DNA of 64,000 nucleotides, taken from contig NC_013943.1 of the NCBI RefSeq assembly GCF_000025725.1, positions 2,542,001 to 2,606,000 of the forward strand, written 5' to 3'. Each line of letters begins with the position of its first letter. Within the stretch, counting starts at the first letter, position 1. Made by a program: the position numbers and the translations under genes. This document shows, one piece after another, positions 1 to 7,642 of this stretch. This DNA is from Denitrovibrio acetiphilus DSM 12809 (GTDB lineage Bacteria; Chrysiogenota; Deferribacteres; Deferribacterales; Geovibrionaceae). The notes under the pieces were generated by a model. It was not told the origin of the DNA, made no database searches, and saw only the letters and a list, made by a program, of their open reading frames with translations.

Positions 1-43
1 ACACACAATAAATTAGCGTCGTTTTGCTTCAAAGGAGCAGAAA

Positions 44-931
44 TTGAAACATGATCTGATACAACTCGCCAAAAATGTTTTCGAACTGGAGGCAAAGGCA
101 GTATCATCACTCACCAAAAAGCTCGATGATACATTCATAGAAGTGCTTAACATGATCTTCAACTCAAAAGGGAGACTTGTTATCTGCGGGATGGGTAAAT
201 CCGGACACATAGGTAAAAAGATTGCGGCAACCCTTGCAAGCACGGGAACACCAAGTTTTTTTATGCACCCGGGCGAGGCTTATCACGGTGACCTCGGTAT
301 GCTTACCGACTATGATATTATAATGCTTATATCAAATTCAGGCGAAACCGAAGAAATCATAAAACTAATACCAACACTTAAATACAGAAAAATCCCAATG
401 ATATCAATAACCAGCAATCCCTTGTCTACCCTGAGCAAACTCAGCGATTTTAACCTTGACATAGGGATGCATGATGAAGCCTGCCTGCTTGGTCTGGCTC
501 CGACAACATCTACAACGTCAACTCTTGCAATGGGCGATGCTCTCGCAGTCTGCCTGATGCAGATGCATGACTTTAAGCCTGAGAATTTTGCGATGTTCCA
601 CCCCGGCGGAAGTCTTGGGCGCAAACTCCTTACAAAAGTAAAGGACATAATGGTAGACAAAAATCTCCCTATTGTTGCTCCGGAAACAGGATTTGCAGAT
701 ATCCTGCATGTCATCACCCAATGCAGACTCGGCATATGCATAGTTATGGAAGGCGAAAAACTTCTGGGAATAATAACTGACGGTGACCTGCGTAGAGCAC
801 TTCTCAGCTCCGAAAGGTCAAGATTTGACTTTCAGGCTAAAGAGATAATGACAACAACTCCTATTACTATTGACGCTGATGAAAATGCAAGCGCAATAGA
901 AGCCATAATGATAAAGAAAAAAAATAAATGA
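44..931 (+). CDS. kdsD: D-arabinose 5-phosphate isomerase KdsD/KpsF, frame broken near the 3' end
   Basis: Interconverts ribulose 5-phosphate and arabinose 5-phosphate in the cytoplasm, the first step of Kdo synthesis for LPS. An SIS domain fills residues 40-190, with GMGKSGHIGKK at 49-59, HPGEAYHGDLG at 75-85 and SNSGETEE at 97-104. CBS1 starts near 200 and CBS2 near 267. The start is TTG at 44, preceded by AGGAG six bases upstream; the nearby ATG at 52 is closed at once by a stop. The frame ends at TGA 929-931 after 295 residues, inside CBS2. The missing tail is present one frame over and ends at TAA 999-1001; skipping one A of an A8 run gives about 318 residues, the usual family length. 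kdsA follows, so the two Kdo genes form one unit. Either the gene is frameshifted or the homopolymer is miscounted or recoded. Confidence 0.93.
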   Translation: MKHDLIQLAKNVFELEAKAVSSLTKKLDDTFIEVLNMIFNSKGRLVICGMGKSGHIGKKIAATLASTGTPSFFMHPGEAYHGDLGMLTDYDIIMLISNSGETEEIIKLIPTLKYRKIPMISITSNPLSTLSKLSDFNLDIGMHDEACLLGLAPTTSTTSTLAMGDALAVCLMQMHDFKPENFAMFHPGGSLGRKLLTKVKDIMVDKNLPIVAPETGFADILHVITQCRLGICIVMEGEKLLGIITDGDLRRALLSSERSRFDFQAKEIMTTTPITIDADENASAIEAIMIKKKNK

Positions 932-1001
932 GCTTATCGTCACTGAAAACGGTTCTGTTGTCGGTATTGTTCAGCTTTACGACATAGGCAACATAAGCTA
1001 A
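917..1001 (+). other. A8 slippery tract and out-of-frame end of KdsD
   Basis: Positions 917-924 are eight A residues. Downstream, the frame beginning at 927 reads NELIVTENGSVVGIVQLYD and then GNIS before TAA at 999-1001. This is a good end for the second CBS domain, including the VVGIVQLYD strand-helix motif. Reading seven A residues instead of eight would join it to the upstream frame with no other change. The stop lies nine bases before the kdsA ATG, as expected for the true end of the gene. Confidence 0.8.
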
Positions 1002-1010
1002 GAGGTTAAT

Positions 1011-1781
1011 ATGCTTTACGAAAAGATCAAATCAGGTATGTTTGTTATGGCGGGACCGTGTGTTATAGAAAATGAATCCGTAATTATGCAGATAGCAGAA
1101 ACTGTCAAAACAATCAGCGAAGAACTTAAATTTACTTATATATTCAAATCATCCTTTGATAAAGCAAACAGGACATCAATCAGCTCATACAGGGGACCGG
1201 GACTGGACGAAGGGCTCAGACTCCTTCAGAAAATCAAAGATACGTTTCAGCTACCCATAGTAACTGATATCCACGAACCATATCAGGCTGACGCTGCGGC
1301 GGAAGTTGCCGATATACTTCAGATACCTGCGTTTCTGTGCAGGCAGACAGATCTGCTTGTTGCTGCTGCAAAAACAGGCAAAATCATCAATATAAAAAAG
1401 GCGCAGTTCCTTGACGGAAACGATATGCTATACCCTGTGCAGAAAGTTGAGCAGAGCGGGAACAAACAGATCATTCTCACAGAAAGAGGATCTATGTTCG
1501 GCCCGGGCAGGCTTGTTGTTGATTTCACCCAGATAGTTGATATGAAAAAAATCGGCTATCCCGTTGTTATGGATGTCACCCACTCCACACAACGTCCGGG
1601 AGGTGGAGCAACATCCGGCGGAAAACCTGAATATGCTCCTTACATCGCAAAGGCCGCAAAAGCTGTTGGTGTTGACGGATTCTTCTTTGAGGTTCATCCA
1701 GAGCCGAAAGAAGCTCTCTCTGACGGTAGTAACATGGTCAGACTATCAGAGTTCAAAGAACTTCTCGCGAGCACTCTTTAA
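1011..1781 (+). CDS. kdsA: 3-deoxy-8-phosphooctulonate synthase
   Basis: Condenses arabinose 5-phosphate with phosphoenolpyruvate to Kdo 8-phosphate in the cytoplasm, directly downstream in the pathway of the preceding kdsD product. The 256 residues form a single TIM barrel. Visible motifs are AGPCVIE (14-20), FKSSFDKANR (45-54), YRGPG (60-64), DIHEP (86-90), CRQTDLL (110-116), KKAQF (129-133) and ERG (158-160). Cys17 in GPC sits where the metal-dependent class (Aquifex type) has its metal-binding cysteine, whereas the E. coli class has Asn, so this enzyme should need a divalent metal. A purine-rich site (AGAGG) lies about five bases before the ATG. The gene is convergent with folE2 across a repeat-filled gap. 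Confidence 0.97.
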   Translation: MLYEKIKSGMFVMAGPCVIENESVIMQIAETVKTISEELKFTYIFKSSFDKANRTSISSYRGPGLDEGLRLLQKIKDTFQLPIVTDIHEPYQADAAAEVADILQIPAFLCRQTDLLVAAAKTGKIINIKKAQFLDGNDMLYPVQKVEQSGNKQIILTERGSMFGPGRLVVDFTQIVDMKKIGYPVVMDVTHSTQRPGGGATSGGKPEYAPYIAKAAKAVGVDGFFFEVHPEPKEALSDGSNMVRLSEFKELLASTL

Positions 1782-1797
1782 TTAACATATAGACCTT

Positions 1798-1885
1798 GTC
1801 ATTGCGAGGAACAACGTGACAAAGCAATCTTATAGCATGGAACGATAATTACAGTAAAAGATTGCTTCACTTCGTTCGCAATGAC
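1798..1885 (+). repeat. 88 bp fold-back repeat, copy A
   Basis: The ends GTCATTGCGA and TCGCAATGAC are perfect inverted repeats, and an inner pair (AAGCAATCTT and AGATTGCTT) flanks an unpaired centre. It lies directly after kdsA, in the gap between the convergent kdsA and folE2 genes. The same 87-88 bp unit recurs seven more times in the window, always between transcription units. No coding potential or transposase is associated with it. Confidence 0.88.
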
Positions 1886-1894
1886 GGGAAGAGT

Positions 1895-1982
1895 GTCATT
1901 GCGAGGAACAACGTGACAAAGCAATCTTATAACATGGAACGATAATTACAGTAAAAGATTGCTTCACTCCGTTCACAATTAC
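1895..1982 (+). repeat. 88 bp fold-back repeat, copy B (right end degenerate)
   Basis: Head-to-tail neighbour of copy A, nine bases downstream and almost identical, including the centre. The right end has decayed to TCACAATTAC, so the outer inverted repeat is imperfect. The remaining sequence up to the folE2 stop holds only another CAATGACAT fragment. Confidence 0.82.
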
Positions 1983-2055
1983 ATAATCCGCGCTAACTAC
2001 CACATAATCCATACTAGCAATGACATTTTGTAGTATTAAGTGAAAAGTGTTAACT

Positions 2056-2826
2056 TTATTTTGAGCGGGTAATGACAGCATAGGCGCTGTGGTTATGAAT
2101 ACTTTCGAGGTTCTCACTGGAAACTTCGAACCAGGTCACACGGTCTTCCTTCATGAGTTTTTCTGCGACATTGCGGACAACATCCTCGACAAACGCCGGA
2201 TTCTCATAGGATTTCTCTGTAACATACTTCTCGTCTTCCCTCTTCAAAAGCGGGTATATAGGTGAGCTTCCGCAGGACTCTGCAAGCTCTATAAGTTCTT
2301 CTATCCATATCATCTTTTTCATACGGACACTGATAGATATGAAACTGCGCTGATTGTGTGCGCCATATTTACTTATCTCTTTGGAGCATGGGCACAGTGT
2401 CATCACAGGTACTTTAACAGTCATGACCTGATCACGACCTTCGTTGCCGGCAGCACCGAAATATCTGCATTTATAATCCATCACAGCTTCCAGCCCGGTG
2501 ACTGGTGCTTTCTTCTTCATGAAATAATCAAAGGATAACTCGATATAAGCTTCTTCACTATCAAGGCGTTCCTGCATTTCATTCAGAATATCGCCAACAG
2601 TATAGAGATCGATGTTAGATGAATGTCTGCTGAGTATCTCCACAAAGCGGGACATGTGTGTCCCTTTAAAATTGTGGGGCAGTTTAACATACATATTGAT
2701 AAGTGCGACAGTATGTTGGCTGCCGCGCTCTTTGTCTGAGAGCACTATGGGGTAACGAATATCCTTAATGCCTACTTTATCAACATCAAGGTTCCTTGTG
2801 TCACTCTGGCTCTGGATATCTTTCAA
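2056..2826 (-). CDS. folE2: GTP cyclohydrolase I type IB (FolE2)
   Basis: Converts GTP to 7,8-dihydroneopterin triphosphate, the entry to folate or queuosine precursors, in the cytoplasm. The 256-residue length is normal for FolE2. The catalytic region is recognisable: LCPCSKEIS with Cys145 and Cys147, KYGAHNQR just after it, and a late SSENLESIHNH block that supplies the conserved Glu and His. The FolE2 family can use metals other than zinc. The start lies two bases after the stop of the upstream TPR gene, so the two are cotranscribed. The later queuosine genes queA and tgt are elsewhere in the window. No other pterin gene is adjacent. Confidence 0.95.
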   Translation of the reverse strand: MKDIQSQSDTRNLDVDKVGIKDIRYPIVLSDKERGSQHTVALINMYVKLPHNFKGTHMSRFVEILSRHSSNIDLYTVGDILNEMQERLDSEEAYIELSFDYFMKKKAPVTGLEAVMDYKCRYFGAAGNEGRDQVMTVKVPVMTLCPCSKEISKYGAHNQRSFISISVRMKKMIWIEELIELAESCGSSPIYPLLKREDEKYVTEKSYENPAFVEDVVRNVAEKLMKEDRVTWFEVSSENLESIHNHSAYAVITRSK

Positions 2827-2828
2827 TA

Positions 2829-3551
2829 TTATTTTCTCTTCATCCGCTGATTCATAAGAAACTGCTGGTACTGCTGCCCCCCCTGAGGGTTTTTACCACC
2901 GAGGTGCATCTGAAGCCAGTAATTGCCATAGTTTTGCATCTTAAGTTTTTTGCCGTTTTTAACAGCGTCAAGATTAGAACTGAGCCTATCATCAACGGGG
3001 TTCTTTGCGACACCTTTTGAAAGCACTTCAACAGCTTTCGCCTTGTCACTTTTTTCTATGAGAAACCATGCATAAAGCGCATACATAAACGGCTCTTTCG
3101 GAGCTCCTTTGATTCCTTTGTCCATGACTCTTCTGACCTGTGCCATATCACCTTTTTTGTAATAAGACGCAGCAAGCATAGACATTGCCATCCAGTTTTT
3201 AGAAAATGCATTTTGCAGGTAAGGTTCTGCCTGATCAAATGATTTACTTGTATAGTAAAGAATACCTATCTGAGAGTCGATCTGTTCTTTAACCATAAAC
3301 TGCCATTTTGCATAAGGGTAGCCCTCTTTCAGCTTCTCAACTGCTTTTTCAACTCTCCCCGCTTGGATGTCCTTTTCAACAGACTTAAAAAGTGCGGTGA
3401 GTTTTTTCATAAACTTTTTGCCTATGAAATAGTTGAGACCGAGTATACCCACAACCATTATAAATAGCGGCCAGAAAATCTGGTAAGTGAGGAAGTAAAG
3501 TCCGAGCGCGGCGGCGGTTGATATTGCTACTGATATTATGAGAGTATACAT
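2829..3551 (-). CDS. TPR-repeat membrane protein of unknown function
   Basis: The 240-residue protein begins with two hydrophobic segments (about residues 4-22 and 25-43), and then has a soluble region rich in amphipathic helices. Stretches such as IGILYYTSKSFDQAEPYLQ, MLAASYYKKGDMAQ and WFLIEKSDKAKAVEVLSKG look like consecutive tetratricopeptide repeats. The extreme C-terminus is rich in Gln, Asn and basic residues. It is probably anchored in the inner membrane with the TPR domain in the cytoplasm or periplasm, serving as a protein-binding scaffold. It is the first gene of a two-gene unit with folE2, preceded by a good Shine-Dalgarno (AGGAGA) and a sigma-70-like promoter. I do not recognise a specific family name. 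Confidence 0.75.
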   Translation of the reverse strand: MYTLIISVAISTAAALGLYFLTYQIFWPLFIMVVGILGLNYFIGKKFMKKLTALFKSVEKDIQAGRVEKAVEKLKEGYPYAKWQFMVKEQIDSQIGILYYTSKSFDQAEPYLQNAFSKNWMAMSMLAASYYKKGDMAQVRRVMDKGIKGAPKEPFMYALYAWFLIEKSDKAKAVEVLSKGVAKNPVDDRLSSNLDAVKNGKKLKMQNYGNYWLQMHLGGKNPQGGQQYQQFLMNQRMKRK

Positions 3552-3592
3552 CTATATTTCTCCTGAGTGTTTTCAATCCAAGTAAGAGGCGA

Positions 3593-3620
3593 ATTATAGC
3601 ACTAACGCTTATTTTTTCAA
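3593..3620 (-). promoter_or_regulatory. Predicted sigma-70 promoter of the TPR-folE2 unit
   Basis: On the minus strand TTGAAA (3620-3615), a 16 bp spacer and a perfect TATAAT (3598-3593) precede the TPR gene by about 42 bases. The predicted start is near 3586, leaving a leader of about 35 bases that contains AGGAGA. This rests on sequence match only. Confidence 0.5.
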
Positions 3621-3720
3621 CTACAAACTGTGTCAATGGCACATGCCTGCATCCTAATAACGACACACGATTGTCATTGTAAGGAACAGTGCATGCTATG
3701 GAGAAAGAAGCACCATCACA

Positions 3721-3808
3721 GTCATTGCGAGAAACAACGTGACGAAACAATCTTACAGCATGGAACGATGATAACTGTGAAAGATTGCTTCACTCCGTTC
3801 GCAATGAC
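3721..3808 (+). repeat. 88 bp fold-back repeat, copy C
   Basis: Full-length copy with ends GTCATTGCGA and CGCAATGAC in the gap between the divergent TPR and yraN ends. A shorter decayed fragment (GTCATTGTAAGGAACAGTG) lies just upstream at 3673-3691. Together with copy D and the 82 bp repeat, these fill the gene-free stretch 3552-4064; I see no gene there. Confidence 0.86.
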
Positions 3809-3854
3809 ATGATCCATATTAGCAACGGCTATTTTCTGTATTTGCAATGACATG

Positions 3855-3936
3855 GCAGGTGAACATCGTGAGCCGTAAAACGCGAAAATGCAGACAATTA
3901 TTGCAATATAGTGTTAAGCCTCAAGGTGCCAACCTT
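3855..3936 (-). repeat. 82 bp dispersed repeat, second family, copy 1
   Basis: An 82 bp unit that matches 15710-15791 in opposite orientation, at roughly three-quarters identity by eye with no gaps. The best-kept blocks are its outer thirds (GAACATCGTGAGCCGT and GTGTTAAGCCTCAAGGTGC). It abuts 88 bp copy D directly, and its partner lies 24 bp from copy G, so the two repeat families appear to travel or accumulate together. Confidence 0.75.
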
Positions 3937-4024
3937 GTCATTGCGAGGAACAGCGTGACGAAGCAATCTTACAGCATGGAACGATGATAACGGTGAAAGA
4001 TTGCTTCACTCCGTTCGCAATGAC
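3937..4024 (+). repeat. 88 bp fold-back repeat, copy D
   Basis: Full-length copy with intact outer inverted repeats GTCATTGCGA and TCGCAATGAC. It lies about 40 bases past the yraN stop, at the downstream end of the large minus-strand operon. Its centre (ACAGCATGGAACGATGATAA) is of the same type as copies A to C. Confidence 0.87.
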
Positions 4025-4064
4025 GGGATCCATATTTGCAATGACTGTATTCGGAATTGATCGT

Positions 4065-4400
4065 CTAACCTGAAAATGCGTTGGGGATGTGGGTGAGAGT
4101 ATCACCGTCTATGGATATAACATCAAACTGAGCAGGCATTTCGCCATTTTCCACCATATAATGCTGCGCAGTTTTAAACAATTTCTGCTGTTTGGAAAGT
4201 GTCACAGATTCATACCCAAGCCCGAACTTGTCCGTGCTTCTGGTTTTAACTTCAACAAAAATGAGCACACCATTTTTTTCTGCTATGATGTCAATCTCTC
4301 CAAATTTACAGCGGTAATTCATCTCTACAATAGCATAGCCCTGTTTTTCAAGGAAACAGGCAGCCTTCTTCTCTCCTTTTTTCCCGAAAAGAAGTCTCAT
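4065..4400 (-). CDS. YraN / UPF0102 family nuclease-like protein
   Basis: A 111-residue protein with the family hallmarks GEIDII near residue 34 and FVEVKTRS near residue 48, which resemble the metal-binding core of restriction-endonuclease-fold and Holliday-junction-resolvase proteins. Family members are widespread and usually sit beside rnhB, as here; their substrate is not firmly established. The ATG overlaps the rnhB stop by four bases (ATGA), so translation is likely coupled. It is the last gene of the eight-gene minus-strand operon that starts at cca. Confidence 0.9.
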   Translation of the reverse strand: MRLLFGKKGEKKAACFLEKQGYAIVEMNYRCKFGEIDIIAEKNGVLIFVEVKTRSTDKFGLGYESVTLSKQQKLFKTAQHYMVENGEMPAQFDVISIDGDTLTHIPNAFSG

Positions 4401-4951
4401 TTGATGAAATTCCCACAGAATGAACGTCGGTGTAAAGGAGTAAGTCCAATTTCTTTAATCTTTTCGATGTGCACTTTAGCCCCATACCCCTTATTCGAGT
4501 ACCACCCGTAATCAGGATGATTTATATGAAGCTTTGTCATGAGGGCATCCCGATAAACTTTTGCTATAATAGAAGCCGCCGCCACACACTGAAATTTATC
4601 TTCAGCTTTGAAAGGATGCTCAAGCGGAACTTTTACACCTTCCAGCTTCACTGCATCCACAATAACCTTGTCATAGCTTACGCTAATTTGCTCCAGAGCC
4701 AGCATCATGGCTTTTTTTGTACATGGGACAATGCCATACCTGTCTATATCTTCGTTACTGACGGCGCCTATACCAAAAGCAATGGCATTGGCACGTACGA
4801 CGCCGTCCATAATTTTTCTTTTTTTCTCTGATATCTTTTTAGAATCAACAAGGCGCTCATCAGAAAAATTTTCAGGGAGAAGCACTGCTCCGGCAACAAC
4901 CGGTCCCGCCAGACATCCTCTCCCGACTTCGTCAATTCCAACAATAAGCAC
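4397..4951 (-). CDS. rnhB: Ribonuclease HII
   Basis: Cleaves the RNA strand of RNA-DNA hybrids and starts removal of single ribonucleotides from DNA. The N-terminus carries the GIDEVGRG signature with Asp7 and Glu8. Further acidic residues Asp99 (VDAVKL) and Asp135 (KVYRDALM) complete the expected four-carboxylate metal site. The ASIIAKVYRD block and the late GYGAKVH are typical of the family. At 184 residues it is a little shorter than E. coli RnhB. It lies three bases after the hypB stop and overlaps yraN by four bases. Confidence 0.96.
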   Translation of the reverse strand: MLIVGIDEVGRGCLAGPVVAGAVLLPENFSDERLVDSKKISEKKRKIMDGVVRANAIAFGIGAVSNEDIDRYGIVPCTKKAMMLALEQISVSYDKVIVDAVKLEGVKVPLEHPFKAEDKFQCVAAASIIAKVYRDALMTKLHINHPDYGWYSNKGYGAKVHIEKIKEIGLTPLHRRSFCGNFIK

Positions 4952-4954
4952 CTG

Positions 4955-5605
4955 TCAGCCCTTTTTGGCTTTTATCATTCTTTCTATATATGTAGTGAGC
5001 TCATTCAGCCCTTCACCTGTTTTACAGGAGGTTTTGAACACTTCAAGCTCAGGATTAACACCTTTTGCATACTCCTCACACTGCTCCACATCAAAATCGA
5101 CATAAGGGAGCAGATCGGTTTTATTTATGATAAAGGCAGAACCAACATGGAACATAACAGGATATTTCGCTGGTTTGTCAGCACCTTCTGTTGTGGAAAG
5201 GACTATAACTTTTGCATCCTCGCCAAGGTCGAACTGAGAAGGACAAACAAGATTGCCTACGTTTTCTATAATAAGCAGATCAAGGTCATATCCAAGCTCC
5301 GCCATACCTTTTTCAACGTCAGTCGCCTCAAGATGGCACCCCTGCCCGGTATTAACCTGAAACGCTGTAACTCCTGTAGCCTCGATGCGGTCAGCATCAT
5401 TTGTTGTCTGCTGGTCACCTTCTATAACAGCTACTTTATATTTGTCCTTAAAGCTTCCGAGTATTTTCTCAAGTATGCTTGTTTTTCCACTTCCCGGAGA
5501 TGATACAAAGTTCAGCACACATGTATTTTTGAACTTTTCACGCAGTTCAGCAGCCTTTATGTCATTTTTTGAAAGAATCTTAGTTTCTACATCAACTTTA
5601 CCCAT
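4955..5605 (-). CDS. hypB: Hydrogenase/urease nickel insertion GTPase HypB
   Basis: A cytoplasmic SIMIBI-class GTPase that works with HypA to deliver nickel to NiFe hydrogenase or another nickel enzyme. Walker A is SSPGSGKTS (35-43), the metal and switch region is ENVGNLVCPSQFDLGE, and the guanine-specificity motif is NKTD. The conserved Cys in LVCPSQ is present. The N-terminal His-rich stretch and the CXXCGC nickel site seen in some HypB proteins are both absent, so nickel storage is not expected. The gene is directly preceded by hypA (two bases). No other hyp gene and no hydrogenase is in the window; LarA-like protein at 32-33 kb is the only other candidate nickel protein seen. Confidence 0.95.
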   Translation of the reverse strand: MGKVDVETKILSKNDIKAAELREKFKNTCVLNFVSSPGSGKTSILEKILGSFKDKYKVAVIEGDQQTTNDADRIEATGVTAFQVNTGQGCHLEATDVEKGMAELGYDLDLLIIENVGNLVCPSQFDLGEDAKVIVLSTTEGADKPAKYPVMFHVGSAFIINKTDLLPYVDFDVEQCEEYAKGVNPELEVFKTSCKTGEGLNELTTYIERMIKAKKG

Positions 5606-5607
5606 GA

Positions 5608-5952
5608 TCAGTCCACCTCTATTTCAGTAATTTTAAGCTCTTCGCCGGTCAGCAGCTCCACTTCATATGAACCGCACTTACTGCATTTGAAAAACATCTC
5701 ATCGTAAGTATCGATCACTCCGCACTTCTGACATTTGCCGGTTATCCGGACATCCTCAATAATTATTTCGGAATCCTTGATAATATTGTGATCCTCTTTT
5801 ATGGCATCGTATGCGAACTGGAGAGAGTCAATTTCTATCCCCGCAAGTCTGCCTATCTGAACAAAAACTTTGGTAACCTTTTTCGCCTGATGGTTTGCGG
5901 CTGTCTCTTTGACAATCTCTATCAGGCTCGCCGCTATGCTTGCTTCATGCAT
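5608..5952 (-). CDS. hypA: Hydrogenase nickel incorporation protein HypA
   Basis: A 114-residue metallochaperone. The N-terminus MHE provides the nickel ligand His2, and two CXXC pairs (CQKC and CSKC, about residues 74-92) form the structural zinc site. It hands nickel to client enzymes in partnership with HypB, the next gene in the operon. The length matches E. coli HypA. Here it sits in a mixed housekeeping operon between coaE and hypB, away from hypCDEF. Confidence 0.95.
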   Translation of the reverse strand: MHEASIAASLIEIVKETAANHQAKKVTKVFVQIGRLAGIEIDSLQFAYDAIKEDHNIIKDSEIIIEDVRITGKCQKCGVIDTYDEMFFKCSKCGSYEVELLTGEELKITEIEVD

Positions 5953-5965
5953 GAATCAACCTTCA

Positions 5966-6583
5966 TCATTTATTTTTCATCCCGTATTTTGTAAGTTTGA
6001 TAAGTTCAAAAACCCTTTCGACATCAGCCCTCAGGTTGTCCAAATCACCGGAATTATCTATAACATAATGAGCAAATTTAAGCTTTTCGTCCAGAGGCAT
6101 TTGCGCATTAATTATCTTTTTCGCATCTTCTTCTGTGATATTATCCCGCTCCATCACACGTTTAAGCTGCGTTTCAGGATCTGTATACACTACTATAAGT
6201 TTGTCGAACCTGTCCTGTGAACCAGCCTCAACAGTTACCGCCGCCTGTGTGATAATAACTGCCTTATCGTCACGCCCTTTTATGCGCCCGATCTCTTTCC
6301 GTTCATACTCACCGATTGCTGGGTGTACTATCTGTTCAAGTTTCTTCAGCATGACAGGGTCGTTAAATACTATCTTTCTTATGGCTTTTCTATTCAGAGT
6401 TTTATCGTCATTGAGCACATCTTCGCCGAACAGCTCCACAATACTGCCGTATGCTTTCTGTCCTGGCTGCATAACGATTCGGCTGATGTCATCCGTATCA
6501 AGAATATAACACCCGAGTTCTTCAAAAAATTTTGCTGCTGTGCTTTTGCCGGAGGCGATATTACCTGTTAGACCTAAATACAC
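5966..6583 (-). CDS. coaE: Dephospho-CoA kinase
   Basis: Phosphorylates the ribose 3' hydroxyl of dephospho-CoA, the final step of coenzyme A synthesis. The P-loop GNIASGKST lies at residues 7-15 and DTDDISR follows at about 29-35; the later HP pair and ITQAAVTVEAG are usual for the family, with an R-rich lid segment (RVMERDNITEEDA). The 205 residues match the usual length. The gene is in the minus-strand operon between the YkgJ-like gene (10 bases upstream) and hypA (13 bases downstream). Confidence 0.95.
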   Translation of the reverse strand: MYLGLTGNIASGKSTAAKFFEELGCYILDTDDISRIVMQPGQKAYGSIVELFGEDVLNDDKTLNRKAIRKIVFNDPVMLKKLEQIVHPAIGEYERKEIGRIKGRDDKAVIITQAAVTVEAGSQDRFDKLIVVYTDPETQLKRVMERDNITEEDAKKIINAQMPLDEKLKFAHYVIDNSGDLDNLRADVERVFELIKLTKYGMKNK

Positions 6584-6593
6584 AAATCACCGC

Positions 6594-6857
6594 TTATACT
6601 TCATAAATATTTCTAAACACTTGTACTTTCTGTTCATCCGTGAGTGTACTCACCAGAACACAAAGCTCGTCCGGCCGGTATCCTCTACAGCCCCAGGGGC
6701 GTTTTTCATAGATAGCGCAGGTTTTATCATCAGAAAGATATCTGCACCTTTCGCCGGCTTTTTTACCTATTTCTTTTATGTCGAAAGCGATACAGCATGT
6801 ACCGCACTTCAGGCATTCTATCTTTGTTTCACCAGACTGTGACACAAGCCCCCTCAC
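6594..6857 (-). CDS. YkgJ-family cysteine cluster protein
   Basis: A small 87-residue protein with the cluster C-x2-C-x2-CC (CLKCGTCC, residues 16-23), then Cys38 and Cys47, and CRGYRPDELC at the end of the motif. This pattern is that of the YkgJ/CxxCxxCC family (UPF0153-like), thought to bind zinc or an Fe-S cluster; the function is unknown. It sits between an FAH-family gene and coaE with 10-11 base gaps. No transmembrane segment or signal peptide is visible, so it should be cytoplasmic. Confidence 0.82.
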   Translation of the reverse strand: MRGLVSQSGETKIECLKCGTCCIAFDIKEIGKKAGERCRYLSDDKTCAIYEKRPWGCRGYRPDELCVLVSTLTDEQKVQVFRNIYEV

Positions 6858-6868
6858 TTCCGGCTGAT

Positions 6869-7633
6869 TTAATCCACACCATTTATGATTTTATTAGTGA
6901 GTCTGCCGATCCCTTCTATCTCGACCTCTACGACATCTCCGGCGTCAACTCTGCCGACCCCTGCGGGGGTTCCTGTGGCGATAACATCACCAGGGAGCAG
7001 CGTCATTATCCCGCTCATAAACTCTACGATAGCGGGTATGTCAAATATCATCAGGTCGGCTGTCCCGTCCTGAACAGTTTTACCGTTTTTTATGGTCTTA
7101 ACGTGGGCTTTTCTCCAATCGAACTCAGTCTCTATGAATGGTCCGATTGGTGCAAAGCTGTCGAACGATTTTGCACGGGTAAATTTCGTGTCGATCTTCT
7201 GAAGGTCTCTTGCGGTGTAGTCGTTCATACAGGTATAGCCAAATATGACGCTTTCTGCGTCCTCGCGTTTAACCTTTCTGCATTTTTTCCCTATCACAAT
7301 GGCAAGTTCGCCTTCATAGTCAACCTGCTCACTCTCCGCAGGTATGGCAACTTCCCCTTTGTGCGCATTCACAGCAGTAGACGGTTTAAGAAATATCATA
7401 GGAATCTCCGGTACGTCATTCCCCAGCTCTTTTGCGTGGGCGACATAGTTCCTTGCGATACATGGAAACTTGGAAGGTAGCACAGGGGGGAGAAACTCTA
7501 CGCCATCGGCATCAAACTCTCTGTCTGTTATGACAAAATCATCAAACATTGAACCTTCCATCTCTTTGATTTTACCATCAATAAAAACACCCTTCTTCTC
7601 TACTTTTCCATCCTTAAACCTGCAAAATTTCAT
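6869..7633 (-). CDS. Fumarylacetoacetate hydrolase family protein
   Basis: A 254-residue FAH-fold enzyme. The metal-binding carboxylates are in DYEGELAIVIGK and NDYTARDLQ, and TRAKSFDSFAPIGP and GDVIATGTPAGVG are classic FAH blocks. The family includes 2-hydroxyhepta-2,4-diene-1,7-dioate isomerases, acylpyruvases and oxaloacetate decarboxylases; the small single-domain form with no aromatic degradation genes nearby most resembles the acylpyruvase/oxaloacetate tautomerase type, but the substrate cannot be set from sequence. Second gene of the cca operon. Confidence 0.9.
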   Translation of the reverse strand: MKFCRFKDGKVEKKGVFIDGKIKEMEGSMFDDFVITDREFDADGVEFLPPVLPSKFPCIARNYVAHAKELGNDVPEIPMIFLKPSTAVNAHKGEVAIPAESEQVDYEGELAIVIGKKCRKVKREDAESVIFGYTCMNDYTARDLQKIDTKFTRAKSFDSFAPIGPFIETEFDWRKAHVKTIKNGKTVQDGTADLMIFDIPAIVEFMSGIMTLLPGDVIATGTPAGVGRVDAGDVVEVEIEGIGRLTNKIINGVD

Positions 7634-7642
7634 TTCGCCCTC

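Noticed and set aside
929-931. In-frame TGA of kdsD read as selenocysteine
   Set aside because: A single-base shift restores the known CBS2 tail exactly, and no SECIS-like structure or Sec-typical active site lies there.
1798-1982. Tandem fold-back repeats as a CRISPR array
   Set aside because: The repeats are palindromic, only two per site, with no regular unique spacers and no cas genes nearby.
6797-7480. 227-residue plus-strand open frame antisense to the FAH-family gene
   Set aside because: No ribosome site or family resemblance; the minus-strand gene has clear catalytic motifs.
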